A stretch of DNA of 35,916 nucleotides from Bacillota bacterium (GTDB taxonomy: Bacteria; Bacillota; Dethiobacteria; DTU022). Position 1 is the stretch's first letter, and every line of letters begins with the position of its first letter. The stretch is from assembly GCA_012797095.1 (NCBI GenBank), contig JAAZPS010000148.1, positions 1 to 35,916 of the forward strand. Direction: 5' to 3'. Shown here in pieces: positions 23,307-32,322 of the stretch. The notes under the pieces were generated by a model. It had not been told where the DNA came from and did not search any database. It worked only from the letters and a program-made list of their open reading frames with translations. A program made the translations under genes and the position numbers.

Positions 23307-24381
23307 AGGAGCTGCGATCAAGGAAAGGCTGGCCAGGCTGGCAGAAGCCGTGGGTCAGGTCACGATCATGGAGGTATGCGGCACCCATACGGCCAATATC
23401 CGCAGGTTCGGGATCCCGGATCTTCTTCCCGATACTATCAGGCTGATATCCGGTCCCGGCTGCCCTGTATGTGTGACCCCGCAGCAGGATATTGCTGCAG
23501 CGCTTTTCCTGGCAGAGCGGAAGGGGATTATCTTTACTACCTTCGGAGATATGATGCGGGTGCCCTGCGGCGAGAGAAGTCTCTATTCACTCTACGAGCA
23601 GGGGAAAGATCTACGCATCGTCACATCGCCCCTGGATGCTTTGCGCATGGCGCGGGAGAATCCGCAGGCGCAGGTGGTCTATTTCGGGATCGGCTTTGAA
23701 ACAACGGCTCCGCTGACCGCTGCTCTGGTGGAGGCGGCAGATGAATGCGGGGTGCAGAATCTGAGCGTATTGTCGGTGCACAAAACTGTACCGCAAGCGC
23801 TGAGACAGCTCCTGAAAAGCGGCAGCAAGATCGATGCGCTGCTCTGCCCGGGGCATGTTGCCGCAATCATCGGGGCAAGGGGATTCTCCTTTGTGCCGGA
23901 TCAGCTGATGCTGCCCGCGGTTGTGGCCGGGTTCGAGGCCGATGATATTGTGGCGGCGCTTTTTGGCATCATTCAGCTGCTGCGTAAGGGCGAAACCAGA
24001 TGTGTCAATATGTATCCGCGCGCGGTGACAGAGGCCGGGAACAGGGAAGCGCTGTCGCTCCTGAACAAGGTGTTCGAACCCTGCGATGCCAGGTGGCGCG
24101 GGCTCGGGGAGATCGAGGGGAGCGGACTTCGCCTGAAAGGACGCTACAAACAGTTTGATGCCGCCCTCAGGTTCGAAATCAAGGCAGACGAGATCGAAGA
24201 AGCAAAAAATTGTATCTGCGGCCGGATCCTGTGCGGCGAGAGGGTACCGGCGGATTGCCTGAATTTCGGTACGGCCTGTACCCCGGATCGGCCGTTGGGT
24301 GCGTGTATGGTCTCAGCGGAGGGCACCTGTGCAGCCCACTATCGTTACGGAGGCGACAATAACGGATGCAAAGAAGAATAA
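23296..24381 (+). CDS. hypD: Hydrogenase maturation protein HypD
   Basis: A 361-residue HypD, the Fe-S scaffold on which CO and cyanide ligands are attached to iron. Conserved parts are MEVCGTHT (C28), GPGCPVCV (C56, C59), FGIGFETTAP, SVHKTVP and CPGHVAAIIG. The C-terminal cluster-binding region ends FGTACTPDRPLGACMVSAEGTCAAHYRY. Length is that of the family. It overlaps hypC (11 nt) and hypE (16 nt), so all four hyp genes form one coupled set. hypA and hypB, needed for nickel insertion, are not in the window. Confidence 0.96.
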   Translation: MKSRGAAIKERLARLAEAVGQVTIMEVCGTHTANIRRFGIPDLLPDTIRLISGPGCPVCVTPQQDIAAALFLAERKGIIFTTFGDMMRVPCGERSLYSLYEQGKDLRIVTSPLDALRMARENPQAQVVYFGIGFETTAPLTAALVEAADECGVQNLSVLSVHKTVPQALRQLLKSGSKIDALLCPGHVAAIIGARGFSFVPDQLMLPAVVAGFEADDIVAALFGIIQLLRKGETRCVNMYPRAVTEAGNREALSLLNKVFEPCDARWRGLGEIEGSGLRLKGRYKQFDAALRFEIKADEIEEAKNCICGRILCGERVPADCLNFGTACTPDRPLGACMVSAEGTCAAHYRYGGDNNGCKEE

Positions 24382-25364
24382 CGCTTGCTCATGGTTCGGG
24401 TGGGGAAGCGCAGGAAGAGCTGATCCGGGAGCTGTTTTTGCCGGCGTACTCCAATGAGATGCTCCGGCCCCTGACCGATTCGGCCATCTGCCGTGCGGGT
24501 GAGAAGATTGCGATGACCACCGACAGCTTTGTTGTCAAACCGCTATTCTTTCCCGGGGGCGATATCGGCAGACTCAGCATCAGCGGAACGGTAAACGATC
24601 TTGCCGTCAGCGGGGCCTGCCCAAGGTATATCTCGGTCGGGATGATCATCGAAGCGGGTTTCCGGATGGACAGCCTTGCGCGGATAGTCGAATCAATGGC
24701 CGGGACAGCAAAAGAGGCCGGTGTTTATATCGTCACCGGCGATACCAAAGTGGTCGAGGGGGGGGCAGCCGACGGTATCTTCATCAATACGGCCGGAATC
24801 GGTCTGTTTACAGACGGGAGGGAGCCCCTTGCTCAAAAGATAGCTCCGGGAGATCGGATCATCGTCAGCGGAGCCATCGCTTCACACGGGATGGCGGTTA
24901 TGGCGGCGCGCGAAAATCTGGATTTCAAACCGCCCATTGAAAGCGATGTCGCCCCTGTTGCGGCAATGGTGGAAAAAGTATTGCAGCAAGATGGTGTGAT
25001 CAATGCAATGCGCGATCCCACGCGGGGTGGAGTGGCGGCCACTTTGAATGAATGGGTTGGCCCGGATACCGATATCATTATTGATGGGCAGTCATTGCCG
25101 GTACGGGCAGATGTGGCTGCAGCGTGCGCTATTCTGGGAATGGATCCGCTGTACATTGCCAACGAGGGGGCCGTGCTTTTATCCGTACCCCACCGATACG
25201 CGGATACGGTGTTGCAGGCGCTGCACTCCGCTGACCTTGGCAGAAGTGCAGCAATTATCGGGGAGGTCAAGAAAGGCCGCGGCAACCTGTATCTTCTCAC
25301 GGAATACGGCACACATAGAAAGATCACGATGCCGCGGGGGGAACTTCTCCCGAGAATCTGCTGA
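24366..25364 (+). CDS. hypE: Hydrogenase maturation protein HypE
   Basis: A 332-residue PurM-like ATPase that dehydrates the carbamoyl group on its C-terminal cysteine to a thiocyanate. Motifs are ITLAHGSGGEAQEELI, MTTDSFVVKPLFFPGGDIG, SGTVNDLAVSGA, VTGDTKVVEG and MRDPTRGGVAATLNE. The last residues are PRIC, the required terminal cysteine (C332). The ATG at 24366 overlaps hypD by 16 nt. It is the last gene of the hyp set, followed by a 530-bp leader and then the hydrogenase structural genes in the same direction. Confidence 0.96.
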   Translation: MQRRITLAHGSGGEAQEELIRELFLPAYSNEMLRPLTDSAICRAGEKIAMTTDSFVVKPLFFPGGDIGRLSISGTVNDLAVSGACPRYISVGMIIEAGFRMDSLARIVESMAGTAKEAGVYIVTGDTKVVEGGAADGIFINTAGIGLFTDGREPLAQKIAPGDRIIVSGAIASHGMAVMAARENLDFKPPIESDVAPVAAMVEKVLQQDGVINAMRDPTRGGVAATLNEWVGPDTDIIIDGQSLPVRADVAAACAILGMDPLYIANEGAVLLSVPHRYADTVLQALHSADLGRSAAIIGEVKKGRGNLYLLTEYGTHRKITMPRGELLPRIC

Positions 25365-25894
25365 ACGGGAAGGAATAATTCCGGGGTTTGAAGAATTAAT
25401 ATTATCAGAGAGTTTTTCGGCGAACAAATACGGCTTGACATTCCGGTTTGGTTGGAGTAATTTAGGTAAGTAAGGGTTGCACCGAATCTACGGGCCCCTT
25501 TCATTCGAGGATTATGGTTAAAATTCTTCGAAGCAGTTGTAGCTATTCACGATTCCTTGTTCAAACATGACAACATTGCCCTTGCAGAAATTGTTGGAGC
25601 CCCGGCCTGAAAAGCTGGCGGATCATCTTTGCTGCGTTCTTTGAGGCCGATCTGCCAACGAGAAGCTGTCAGGCCATGTGGTTGGCCAGAAGCCGGATCG
25701 GTTTGCCCGGTTTTTCTGCGGGGTGATCGGGTGCCGGTAAAAAAGGAGATGATCAGGCAAAAAAGCCCACAGATGAATTACTGTTGAAGTTTTATCACCG
25801 GCCGACCAGCTGAGAAGAAGCAACCTAGACTAAGGCTGATTCCCGCTGTGAGGATTGTAATCGCTCGCGTATCAAGCTTTAGGGTGGGGGATAA
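25365..25894 (+). other. Long leader between hypE and the hydrogenase operon
   Basis: 530 bp without a believable gene. A 66-codon minus-strand frame (25623-25823) has no known motif. A promoter candidate is listed at 25435. About 180 bp further on, CCGATC (25647-25652) with GATCGG (25696-25701) and GCCAAC (25654-25659) with GTTGGC (25681-25686) can form a nested hairpin. A second, overlapping structure CAGAAGCCGG (25687-25696) with CCGGTTTTTCTG (25707-25718) competes for the same bases and ends in a T5 run. That could allow attenuation, but I recognise no riboswitch class, and no full terminator is clear. Confidence 0.4.
25435..25463 (+). promoter_or_regulatory. Promoter candidate for the hydrogenase operon
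   Basis: TTGACA (25435-25440), a 17-nt spacer and TAATTT (25458-25463). The -35 is perfect, the -10 matches only three of six positions. If used, the transcript has a leader of about 425 nt before the first structural gene. The hydrogenase genes could also be read through from hypE. Confidence 0.4.
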
Positions 25895-27307
25895 ATGGAA
25901 AGCAGTATCATGCTCATATGCATTTGTGTTCCGTTGTTCGGTGCTTTTCTTCTTCCGGTTTTAGGCTTGATCAATACAAATTTAAGAAACCTGGCTGCGC
26001 TGGCTTTCACGGCTACCGCTTTTTTATGCGCAGCGCTTGCTTTGCCCGAGGTGCTTGCCGGATCGCCTCTCTTCCTTCATTATGAATTGCCCCTGGGTCT
26101 GAGTTTCGGTTTTTACGCAGATTCCCTTGCCGTATTTATGGCCTTGACCTCCTCCCTTGTAGCCACCGTTATCGTGATCTATTCATTTGAATATATCATG
26201 GAGTACGGCAATCAAAACGAATACTACATGATGGTCTGCCTCTTTATCGGTGCGATGATGGGACTGGTCTTTTGCACAAATCTTATCTTCATCTATATAT
26301 TCTGGGAGATATCTGCGATCTGCTGCTGGAGACTGATCGGTTTTTATCGCGAGGAGATCACGGTAAGCCGGGCCAACAAGGCTTTTATCGTAACGGTTGT
26401 CGGGGCGCTGATCATGCTGATCGGGTTTGTCGGGATCTATGGACAAACGGGTACCTTTGATCTGGTTGCGATGAAAGGCACCCATATCCCCGTATGGATG
26501 GTTGTCCTGATCTTGTTCGGGATACTGTCGAAATCTGCAACCTTTCCCCTGCATAACTGGTTGCCCGATGCAGGGGTGGCCCCCTCGCCGGTAACTTCGC
26601 TTCTGCACGCAGCGGTGCTTGTGAAGATCGGTGTTTATATGTATGCGCGGCTATTTGTCATCAATCTGAATGTCGATACTGTCTTCACCGTTGCCGTGCC
26701 GGTTATTGCTGCGGTCAGCGCTCTGGTCAGTGCGGGGGTAGCCTTGAGCTCGAATGATATCAAGCGGATCATCGCTTATTCCACCATCAGTCAACTGGCC
26801 TTTATTCTACTGGGGCTGTCCTGCGGCAGCAAGATCGGAGTCCTCGGGGCGATGCTCTATATTCTGATGCACAGCGTGGCCAAGGGCGGTCTCTTTCTCT
26901 GCGCGGGCATTGTCGAGCATAACCTGCACACCAAGGATATCACCAAGATGGGCGGATTATACAAACAGATGCCCGTGACAGCTTTTGCCTTTGCCTTCTG
27001 CGCTTTCTCGGTGATGGGGATCCCCCCGTTTGGCGGTTTCTTTGCCAAATATCTGGTGATCAATGGGATTGTATCTGCGGGCAATGTTGCGCTTGCCGCT
27101 GTTTTTATCATCGGCGCGATCATGACGATCCTCTATCTGCTCAGGCTTTTCGTGAAGGTATTTCTGGGCCAAACCGTCTCCGAAGTCAGGGAGGGGACCC
27201 CGCTGATGGTCGGATCGGTGCTGCTGCTTGCGCTGCTCTCCGCTGCCCTGGGGATATTTATCAATATGCCGTCGGGTTTTGCATCGCTGATCGGGGGGGG
27301 TATTTAA
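25895..27307 (+). CDS. Antiporter-like membrane subunit of the hydrogenase (NuoL/M/N-like, first copy)
   Basis: A 470-residue proton-translocating subunit of the Proton_antipo_M family with about 14 membrane helices. The key charged residues of the channel are E138 in FWEISAICCW, K213 in GILSKSATFPLHNWLPDAGVAPSPVTS, and K244 in LLHAAVLVKIGVYMYAR, which also shows the HAA motif. SSNDIKRIIAYSTISQLAFI is typical of the second half. The ATG at 25895 follows GGGTGGGGGATAA. It ends at 27307, immediately before the next gene. It is one of three such subunits in the operon, each able to move about one proton or sodium ion per catalytic turnover by analogy with complex I. NuoM- or MrpD-like is also possible. 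Confidence 0.9.
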   Translation: MESSIMLICICVPLFGAFLLPVLGLINTNLRNLAALAFTATAFLCAALALPEVLAGSPLFLHYELPLGLSFGFYADSLAVFMALTSSLVATVIVIYSFEYIMEYGNQNEYYMMVCLFIGAMMGLVFCTNLIFIYIFWEISAICCWRLIGFYREEITVSRANKAFIVTVVGALIMLIGFVGIYGQTGTFDLVAMKGTHIPVWMVVLILFGILSKSATFPLHNWLPDAGVAPSPVTSLLHAAVLVKIGVYMYARLFVINLNVDTVFTVAVPVIAAVSALVSAGVALSSNDIKRIIAYSTISQLAFILLGLSCGSKIGVLGAMLYILMHSVAKGGLFLCAGIVEHNLHTKDITKMGGLYKQMPVTAFAFAFCAFSVMGIPPFGGFFAKYLVINGIVSAGNVALAAVFIIGAIMTILYLLRLFVKVFLGQTVSEVREGTPLMVGSVLLLALLSAALGIFINMPSGFASLIGGGI

Positions 27308-29173
27308 ATGCTGAACTCCATCTTTCTATTTCTGGGCAGCGGGGCAAATATCATCTGGTTTCTGGTCGTATTGCCTGCTGCTGTTGGAATTGTTCTGCGC
27401 CTTTTCAACAGGTCCTACCTTCCGGGAATGCTTTTGGCCCTGCTGTCCGCGGTGTTCAATCTTCTGCTGGCGGTAAGTCTTTACCGATCGGAAGGAATCG
27501 AGCTGCTATTTCCCTTCTCCTCGGGCGGCCTGGATATTGCCCTGAGGATCGATGGGTTCTCCTCGATGTTCCTGCTGTTTGTCGCCGCCGGTTTTTTGCT
27601 GATAACCCTGTACAGCGTTGTCTTTTTGAAAGGGAAAGGTTACAGCGGCATCTTCATGCTCTATATGTTCATCAGCCTGGCGATGATCAATGGTGCGCTG
27701 ATGTCGGATAATCTGGGGGTAATGCTCTTTTTCTGGGAGGGCCTTCTGTGCACCCTTTTCGGAATCCTGCTGATCAACAATATGCACAGTCCCAAAGCTG
27801 CAGTAAAAGCGCTCACCCTGGCCGGCACAGCCGATCTTTTGCTGATGCTGGGGATCATCGTCACTGCAACCCAGTCCGGCACCCTTTATATGAGCCAGAT
27901 GCAGAAGCTGCCCGTTACCGGCATATCCGCCGTCGGGTTTATCTGTATGGTGCTGGGCGCTGTCGGCAAGGCCGGCAGCATGCCTTTCCACAGCTGGATC
28001 CCCAATGCGGCGGACGATGCTCCGACTCCCTTCATGGTTGCATTCCCCGCAGCCCTGGAAAAATTCCTGGGAATCTATCTGGTGGCGCGTATCGTTCTGG
28101 AGATCTACGACCTTCGGCCGGGGAGCGGGGCAAGTGTTGCCGTGATGACCATCGGAACGCTCACCATCGTTCTGGCGGTGGCGATGGCCTTGATCCAGAA
28201 AGATATGAAACGGCTGCTTTCCTACCATGCCATCAGCCAGGTTGGCTATATGGTTCTGGGTCTGGGCACGGCGCTGCCTGTGGGTATCGTCGGCGGACTG
28301 TTCCATATGCTCAATCATGTGATCTACAAAAGCTGCCTTTTCATGACGGCGGGCAGCGTGGAGATACAGACCGGGACGACAGACCTTCGAAAAATTGGCG
28401 GGTTGGGCAGAAAGATGCCCCTTACCATGGTCTGTTTCATCATCAGCGCCCTGGCTATTTCGGGGGTGCCGCCTTTGAACGGATTCTTTTCCAAGGAGCT
28501 TGTTTTTGATGCGGCACTGGAAAGCAACGTCATCTTCTATCTGGGCGCTCTGCTCGGTGCGTTCCTGACCGCCATCTCATTCCTCAAACTGGGTCGGGCG
28601 GCATTCAGCGGAGAGATGCAGTTTCCACCGGAGAAAAAAGATCTTCATGAATCAAGCACCGGCATCCTGTTGCCGATGGGTGTTCTGGCGGTATTGTGTG
28701 TCCTTTTCGGGGTGGTCAACCGGTTGCCGCTGGATCGCATTCTGGGTCCGGCGCTGGGCGATGGGGGAATTTACTCGGGATGGCCGCACTCCACCGTGCT
28801 GGTGGTGATCTCCGTTGCTGTGCTGCTGCTTTCCCTGGGCGATCATCTTTACGGAAACAAAAGATCCGGAAGCGCCCTCGGCGCAGCCGATCATATTCAT
28901 TATGCTCCGGTGCTGAAAGAGATCTATCAGGCAGCCGAAAGGAAGCTGTTCGATCCCTACAACTGGCTGATCTCTGCAGCGAAGGGTCTGTCTGCTCTGG
29001 CTGTCTCTATCGAGAACGGGATAACCTGGCTCTATGACGACGGCGTTGTGGCGGTGGTAAAGGGAGCAGGCAATATGATGCAGCGCTTCAGCGACGGGAA
29101 CCTGTCGCGTTATCTGATCGTGGCCCTGACCGGTGTCGTGGGGCTGATCATCCTTTTTCTGATAGCTGTCTAA
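27308..29173 (+). CDS. Antiporter-like membrane subunit of the hydrogenase (NuoL/HyfB-like, second copy)
   Basis: A 621-residue polytopic subunit, the longest of the three and the only one with a C-terminal extension that could include the lateral helix of NuoL. E144 in FFWEGLLCTLFG and K221 in GAVGKAGSMPFHSWIPNA are conserved channel residues. In the fifth-helix loop ADDAPTPFMVAFPAALEKFLGIYLVAR replaces the usual HAATMVKAG, a pattern typical of hydrogenase-linked members. The region from about 440 onwards is polar (PPEKKDLHESS; HIHYAPVLKEIYQAAERKLFDPYNW) before a final membrane helix. It starts right after the first subunit's stop. Its extension probably braces the membrane arm, by analogy with complex I. 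Confidence 0.9.
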   Translation: MLNSIFLFLGSGANIIWFLVVLPAAVGIVLRLFNRSYLPGMLLALLSAVFNLLLAVSLYRSEGIELLFPFSSGGLDIALRIDGFSSMFLLFVAAGFLLITLYSVVFLKGKGYSGIFMLYMFISLAMINGALMSDNLGVMLFFWEGLLCTLFGILLINNMHSPKAAVKALTLAGTADLLLMLGIIVTATQSGTLYMSQMQKLPVTGISAVGFICMVLGAVGKAGSMPFHSWIPNAADDAPTPFMVAFPAALEKFLGIYLVARIVLEIYDLRPGSGASVAVMTIGTLTIVLAVAMALIQKDMKRLLSYHAISQVGYMVLGLGTALPVGIVGGLFHMLNHVIYKSCLFMTAGSVEIQTGTTDLRKIGGLGRKMPLTMVCFIISALAISGVPPLNGFFSKELVFDAALESNVIFYLGALLGAFLTAISFLKLGRAAFSGEMQFPPEKKDLHESSTGILLPMGVLAVLCVLFGVVNRLPLDRILGPALGDGGIYSGWPHSTVLVVISVAVLLLSLGDHLYGNKRSGSALGAADHIHYAPVLKEIYQAAERKLFDPYNWLISAAKGLSALAVSIENGITWLYDDGVVAVVKGAGNMMQRFSDGNLSRYLIVALTGVVGLIILFLIAV

Positions 29174-29195
29174 AGGAAGGAGGAATCATCGTTCA

Positions 29196-30659
29196 ATGGG
29201 AGTTCTCGAGTACAGCGCAGCCCTATTTTTCTTCATCCCCCTGGCGGTCGTTCTGGTAAACACGTTATCCTCCAGACTGTCGGCCGAGAAAGTGAGCATG
29301 CCCCTGGCCGGCGGGGCGGCGACCGTTCAGATTGCCGCCGCTGCAGCATCCCTTGCGGTGCTTTCGTGCAATCACCTGAGGGGATACGGGTTTTGCCTTT
29401 TTCAGAATATGGCCGGTGCCGGCTCGGTGCACCTGGCGGTAAATACCTTTTCGCTGATCATCCTGCTCTGTATCGGGCTGGTTTCACTGGCCTCTGTTCT
29501 GGTGGCCAACCGGACCGTGGATAAAAAAAGAGCGTCATACGTCAATTTGCTGATGATGTTGATCCTGGGGATGAACGGGATGGTCATGGTGACCGATCTC
29601 TTTTCGCTGTATGTTTTTCTGGAGATCATCGGCATATCCAGCTTTGTTTTGATCGCCATGTTTAAAACGGATCTCGGGCTTGAAGGCGCGTTCAAATATC
29701 TGGTGATGTCTGTCCTGGCCAGCATCATGATCCTGACCGGGCTTTCGTTCATCTTCATGCAGACCGGGAGCCTGCAGTACGCGCAGCTGGGGCTGCATGT
29801 TCCCGCCGGACCGGGCGGGGCCCAATTGTTCTTTATCTATGCAGCCCTGATCCTGATGATCGCCGGCTTTGCCATAAAAACAGGAGTGGTTCCTTTTCAC
29901 AGCTGGTTGCCGGACGCGCATCAAAGTGCAAATACAGCCGTGTCCGTACTTTTGAGCGGTATCGTGATCAAGGTGGCCGGCGTGTACGGTTTCATTGTCT
30001 TGACCGGATTGTTCCACGAGCTGCCTGCCATCGGGATCACTTTGGCTGTGATGGGGACTGTCTCTATTATTATCGGTGCCCTGTTTGCCCTGCGGCAAAA
30101 CCATTTCAAGCGTATTGTGGCCTACTCGAGCGTGAGCCAGATGGGGTACGTTCTGCTCGGTCTGAGCACAGGCAGCACTCTCGGGCTGCTGGGGGCCGTA
30201 ATTCATGTGTTCAACCATGCCACCTTCAAAAGCACGTTGTTTACCAACGCCGCCGCAGTGAAAGAGCAAACGGGGACATACGATCTTGACGAACTGGGTG
30301 GGCTGGAAGAGAGGATGCCGGTAACAGGTTTTTCAACCCTGGCCGCATTCATGTCCACGGCGGGGATCCCGCCTTTTGCCGGGTTCTGGAGCAAGCTATT
30401 GATCATTATCGCCCTGTGGAGCAGCGGTTTGCAATCATTTGCGGCAATTGCTCTTTTCGCCAGCATTCTCACTGCCGCTTATTTCCTGCGGCTGCACAAG
30501 AAGGTGTTCTTCGGCAAGGTGCTCGATAAATTTACGGAATTGTCCGAGATTGGCGGCAGCATAAAAATTGCCCAGCTCATGCTTACTGTCGTCACGATTG
30601 CAACGGGACTGTTCTTCCCGGTAGTGCTTCTCTTTCTCAGAAAAATCGGAATACTTTAG
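29196..30659 (+). CDS. Antiporter-like membrane subunit of the hydrogenase (NuoN/M-like, third copy)
   Basis: A 487-residue Proton_antipo_M-family protein with about 14 helices. E143 in LYVFLEIIGISSF, K228 in IAGFAIKTGVVPFHSWLPDAHQSANTAVS, and a later lysine in RQNHFKRIVAYSSVSQMGYVLLG are the channel residues. SGIVIKVAGVYGF replaces the HAATMVKAG type motif. GTYDLDELGGL and MSTAGIPPFAGFWSK are typical. The ATG at 29196 has AAGGAGG 12 nt upstream, a long but usable distance. It sits 22 bp after the second antiporter-like gene and 14 bp before the NuoJ-like gene. Confidence 0.9.
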   Translation: MGVLEYSAALFFFIPLAVVLVNTLSSRLSAEKVSMPLAGGAATVQIAAAAASLAVLSCNHLRGYGFCLFQNMAGAGSVHLAVNTFSLIILLCIGLVSLASVLVANRTVDKKRASYVNLLMMLILGMNGMVMVTDLFSLYVFLEIIGISSFVLIAMFKTDLGLEGAFKYLVMSVLASIMILTGLSFIFMQTGSLQYAQLGLHVPAGPGGAQLFFIYAALILMIAGFAIKTGVVPFHSWLPDAHQSANTAVSVLLSGIVIKVAGVYGFIVLTGLFHELPAIGITLAVMGTVSIIIGALFALRQNHFKRIVAYSSVSQMGYVLLGLSTGSTLGLLGAVIHVFNHATFKSTLFTNAAAVKEQTGTYDLDELGGLEERMPVTGFSTLAAFMSTAGIPPFAGFWSKLLIIIALWSSGLQSFAAIALFASILTAAYFLRLHKKVFFGKVLDKFTELSEIGGSIKIAQLMLTVVTIATGLFFPVVLLFLRKIGIL

Positions 30660-30673
30660 AGGAGGGCGGGGCT

Positions 30674-31162
30674 GTGGATGCCGTTGTCTCTATTTGCCTG
30701 GGTCTGATGTTTATCTTCGGCGTTTGGGCGGTTATCTCTCGCAGCATGCTGAAATCCGCCATCGCTCTGGCCGTTGCCAGTGCGGTGCTCGCCGTTATAA
30801 TGTACCAGCTTGATTCTATCTGGGCGGCAATGTTCGAGCTTTCGGTCTGCTCGGGACTGATCACGGTTATCTTTATCAGTGCCATCAGCCTGTCCCGGAC
30901 AGACAAGGAGGAGCTGGAGGAACTTTACGAGAACAAGAAACGGATGGCTTATTTGCCTGCAGTTCTGATCATCAGCGGGGTTGTGCTGATGTTGGTGGTA
31001 ACTTCACAGAATTTTTCCATGCCGGCAGCTGTCCCTGCGGTGGTCGGGGATACCTTCCGTGAAGTATTGTGGACCCACCGTCAGGCAGATCTCTGGGGCC
31101 AGATCATCGTGGTCATCACCGGTGCGCTTACCGTCGTGGCCCTATTCAAGGAGCGTGAGTGA
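30674..31162 (+). CDS. NuoJ-like membrane subunit of the hydrogenase
   Basis: A 162-residue protein with about five hydrophobic helices. The stretch RSMLKSAIALAVASAVLAVIMYQLDSIWAAMFELSVCSGLITVIFISAISLSR matches the core of complex I subunit NuoJ (ND6), including the glutamate in the third helix and the small-residue-rich helix. GTG at 30674 is used, with GGAGGG 7 nt upstream. The C-terminal helix ends with LWGQIIVVITGALTVVALFKERE. It forms part of the membrane arm linking NuoH to the antiporter-like subunits. Membrane-bound hydrogenases of the Mbh/MbhD type have related parts, so the exact homologue class is not certain. Confidence 0.8.
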   Translation: MDAVVSICLGLMFIFGVWAVISRSMLKSAIALAVASAVLAVIMYQLDSIWAAMFELSVCSGLITVIFISAISLSRTDKEELEELYENKKRMAYLPAVLIISGVVLMLVVTSQNFSMPAAVPAVVGDTFREVLWTHRQADLWGQIIVVITGALTVVALFKERE

Positions 31163-31163
31163 T

Positions 31164-31475
31164 TTGAACCCATTCGTCGAGACGAGCGTACTCGTGGTGG
31201 GGTTGATGTTGATCGTGGCCGGCTGTTATTGCCTCATCCGGACATATCATCTGCTGAAGATCATCATCGGTATAGAGGTGGCGATGAAGGCGGTCTCCAT
31301 GTTCATCATTCTCGCCGGGTTTATTAACGGACAGAACGCTCTTGCACAGACATTTGTCATTACGGTGATCGTCATCGAGGTGGTCCTGGCCGTGGTTGCG
31401 GTGGGGATAGCGATCAATCTTTACCGTAATTACGGAGATATGGATATCCGCAATCTGAGAAAATTGAAAGGATAA
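31164..31475 (+). CDS. NuoK-like membrane subunit of the hydrogenase
   Basis: A 103-residue, three-helix protein with the NuoK (ND4L) pattern. Buried glutamates are in KIIIGIEVAMKAV (helix 2) and VITVIVIEVVLAVVAVGIAINLYR (helix 3), the two used in complex I for proton transfer. TTG at 31164 is chosen because AAGGAG (31148-31153) lies 10 nt upstream and the protein then has the standard length and starts MNPFVETSV. A much earlier in-frame start would overlap the NuoJ-like gene. It begins one base after that gene's stop. Confidence 0.87.
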   Translation: MNPFVETSVLVVGLMLIVAGCYCLIRTYHLLKIIIGIEVAMKAVSMFIILAGFINGQNALAQTFVITVIVIEVVLAVVAVGIAINLYRNYGDMDIRNLRKLKG

Positions 31476-31487
31476 GGGTGCTGACCG

Positions 31488-31808
31488 ATGAGCGAACTGA
31501 TCTACTCGCCCCCCATTGTATTTCTGATCTTCATGGTTATCTCGCTGGCCCTCTCCCGGCTGTTTTCGCTATATTCCTATCAAAACCCGCAAAGGGATCA
31601 TGGGTTGGACGCCTATGCCTGCGGTGAGCGCAATGTGCGGCATTATATCAATCCTGATTACAGCCAGTTTTTCCCCTTCGCCTTTTTTTTCACGATCATG
31701 CATGTTCTGGCCCTGGTGGTGGCAACAGCACCTTACGAAGCGCTGCTGCTGCCCCTTGGCTATGTTGCTGCCGGGGTGCTGGCGATGGTCATCATATTCA
31801 AAAATTGA
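31488..31808 (+). CDS. NuoA-like membrane subunit of the hydrogenase
   Basis: A 106-residue protein with three hydrophobic helices. Between the first two lies DAYACGERNVRHYINPDYSQFFPFAFFFTIMHVLALVVATAP. The CGE motif and the following aromatic-rich helix fit NuoA (ND3), where the first loop carries a conserved cysteine close to the quinone site. The helix here has MHVLAL where NuoA usually has FDVE. It lies between the NuoK-like and NuoB-like genes. NuoA-like assignment is moderate; a hydrogenase-specific small membrane subunit is the alternative. ATG at 31488 follows AAGGGTG. Confidence 0.65.
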   Translation: MSELIYSPPIVFLIFMVISLALSRLFSLYSYQNPQRDHGLDAYACGERNVRHYINPDYSQFFPFAFFFTIMHVLALVVATAPYEALLLPLGYVAAGVLAMVIIFKN

Positions 31809-31860
31809 GTGAAAAAAGGCGAAGTTATCAGTAAATAAATTATCAAGGGGTGGTAATGCT

Positions 31861-32322
31861 TTGAGCCTTTTAAGAAAGGCAATTGACTGGGGAACCCGGA
31901 AGTCGCCCTGGATCATACACTTTAACGCCGGTTCTTGCAATGGCTGCGATATCGAGATCGTGGACGCATTGACGCCCCGGTTTGACCTTGAACGGCTGGG
32001 CATCCTGCAGAGGGGCACGCCGCGCCATGCCGATATTCTGGTCTGCACCGGAGCGGTCACGCTGCAGACAAAGGACCGGCTCAGGCAGATCTACGAACAG
32101 ATGCCTGAACCGAAGTTTGTCATCGCTACGGGTACCTGCGCCTGCTCCGGGGGGGTCTTCAGCGGTTGCTACTGCGTCATGGGCGGTATTGACAGTGTGA
32201 TCCCGGTGGATATCTATATTCCAGGCTGCGCGGTACGTCCGGAGGTGCTGATCAGTGCGGTGGTAAAACTGTTGGGCGCCCTGGAGGCTCAGCAAAAAGA
32301 GGGGGATCAGGATGCAGGCTGA
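31861..32322 (+). CDS. Hydrogenase small subunit, NuoB/HycG-like
   Basis: A 153-residue Fe-S protein carrying the proximal [4Fe-4S] cluster next to the [NiFe] site. Ligands are C26 and C29 in GSCNGCDIE, C93 in GTCACSGG and C123 in PGCAVRP. The CxxC spacing with a following DIE is that of group 4 hydrogenases, not the tandem CC of true complex I NuoB. TTG at 31861 is used: AAGGGGTGG lies 7-8 nt before it and the ATG at 31855 gives an immediate stop. It overlaps the next gene by 11 nt. It would pass electrons from the NuoI-like ferredoxin subunit to the NiFe centre. Confidence 0.93.
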   Translation: MSLLRKAIDWGTRKSPWIIHFNAGSCNGCDIEIVDALTPRFDLERLGILQRGTPRHADILVCTGAVTLQTKDRLRQIYEQMPEPKFVIATGTCACSGGVFSGCYCVMGGIDSVIPVDIYIPGCAVRPEVLISAVVKLLGALEAQQKEGDQDAG

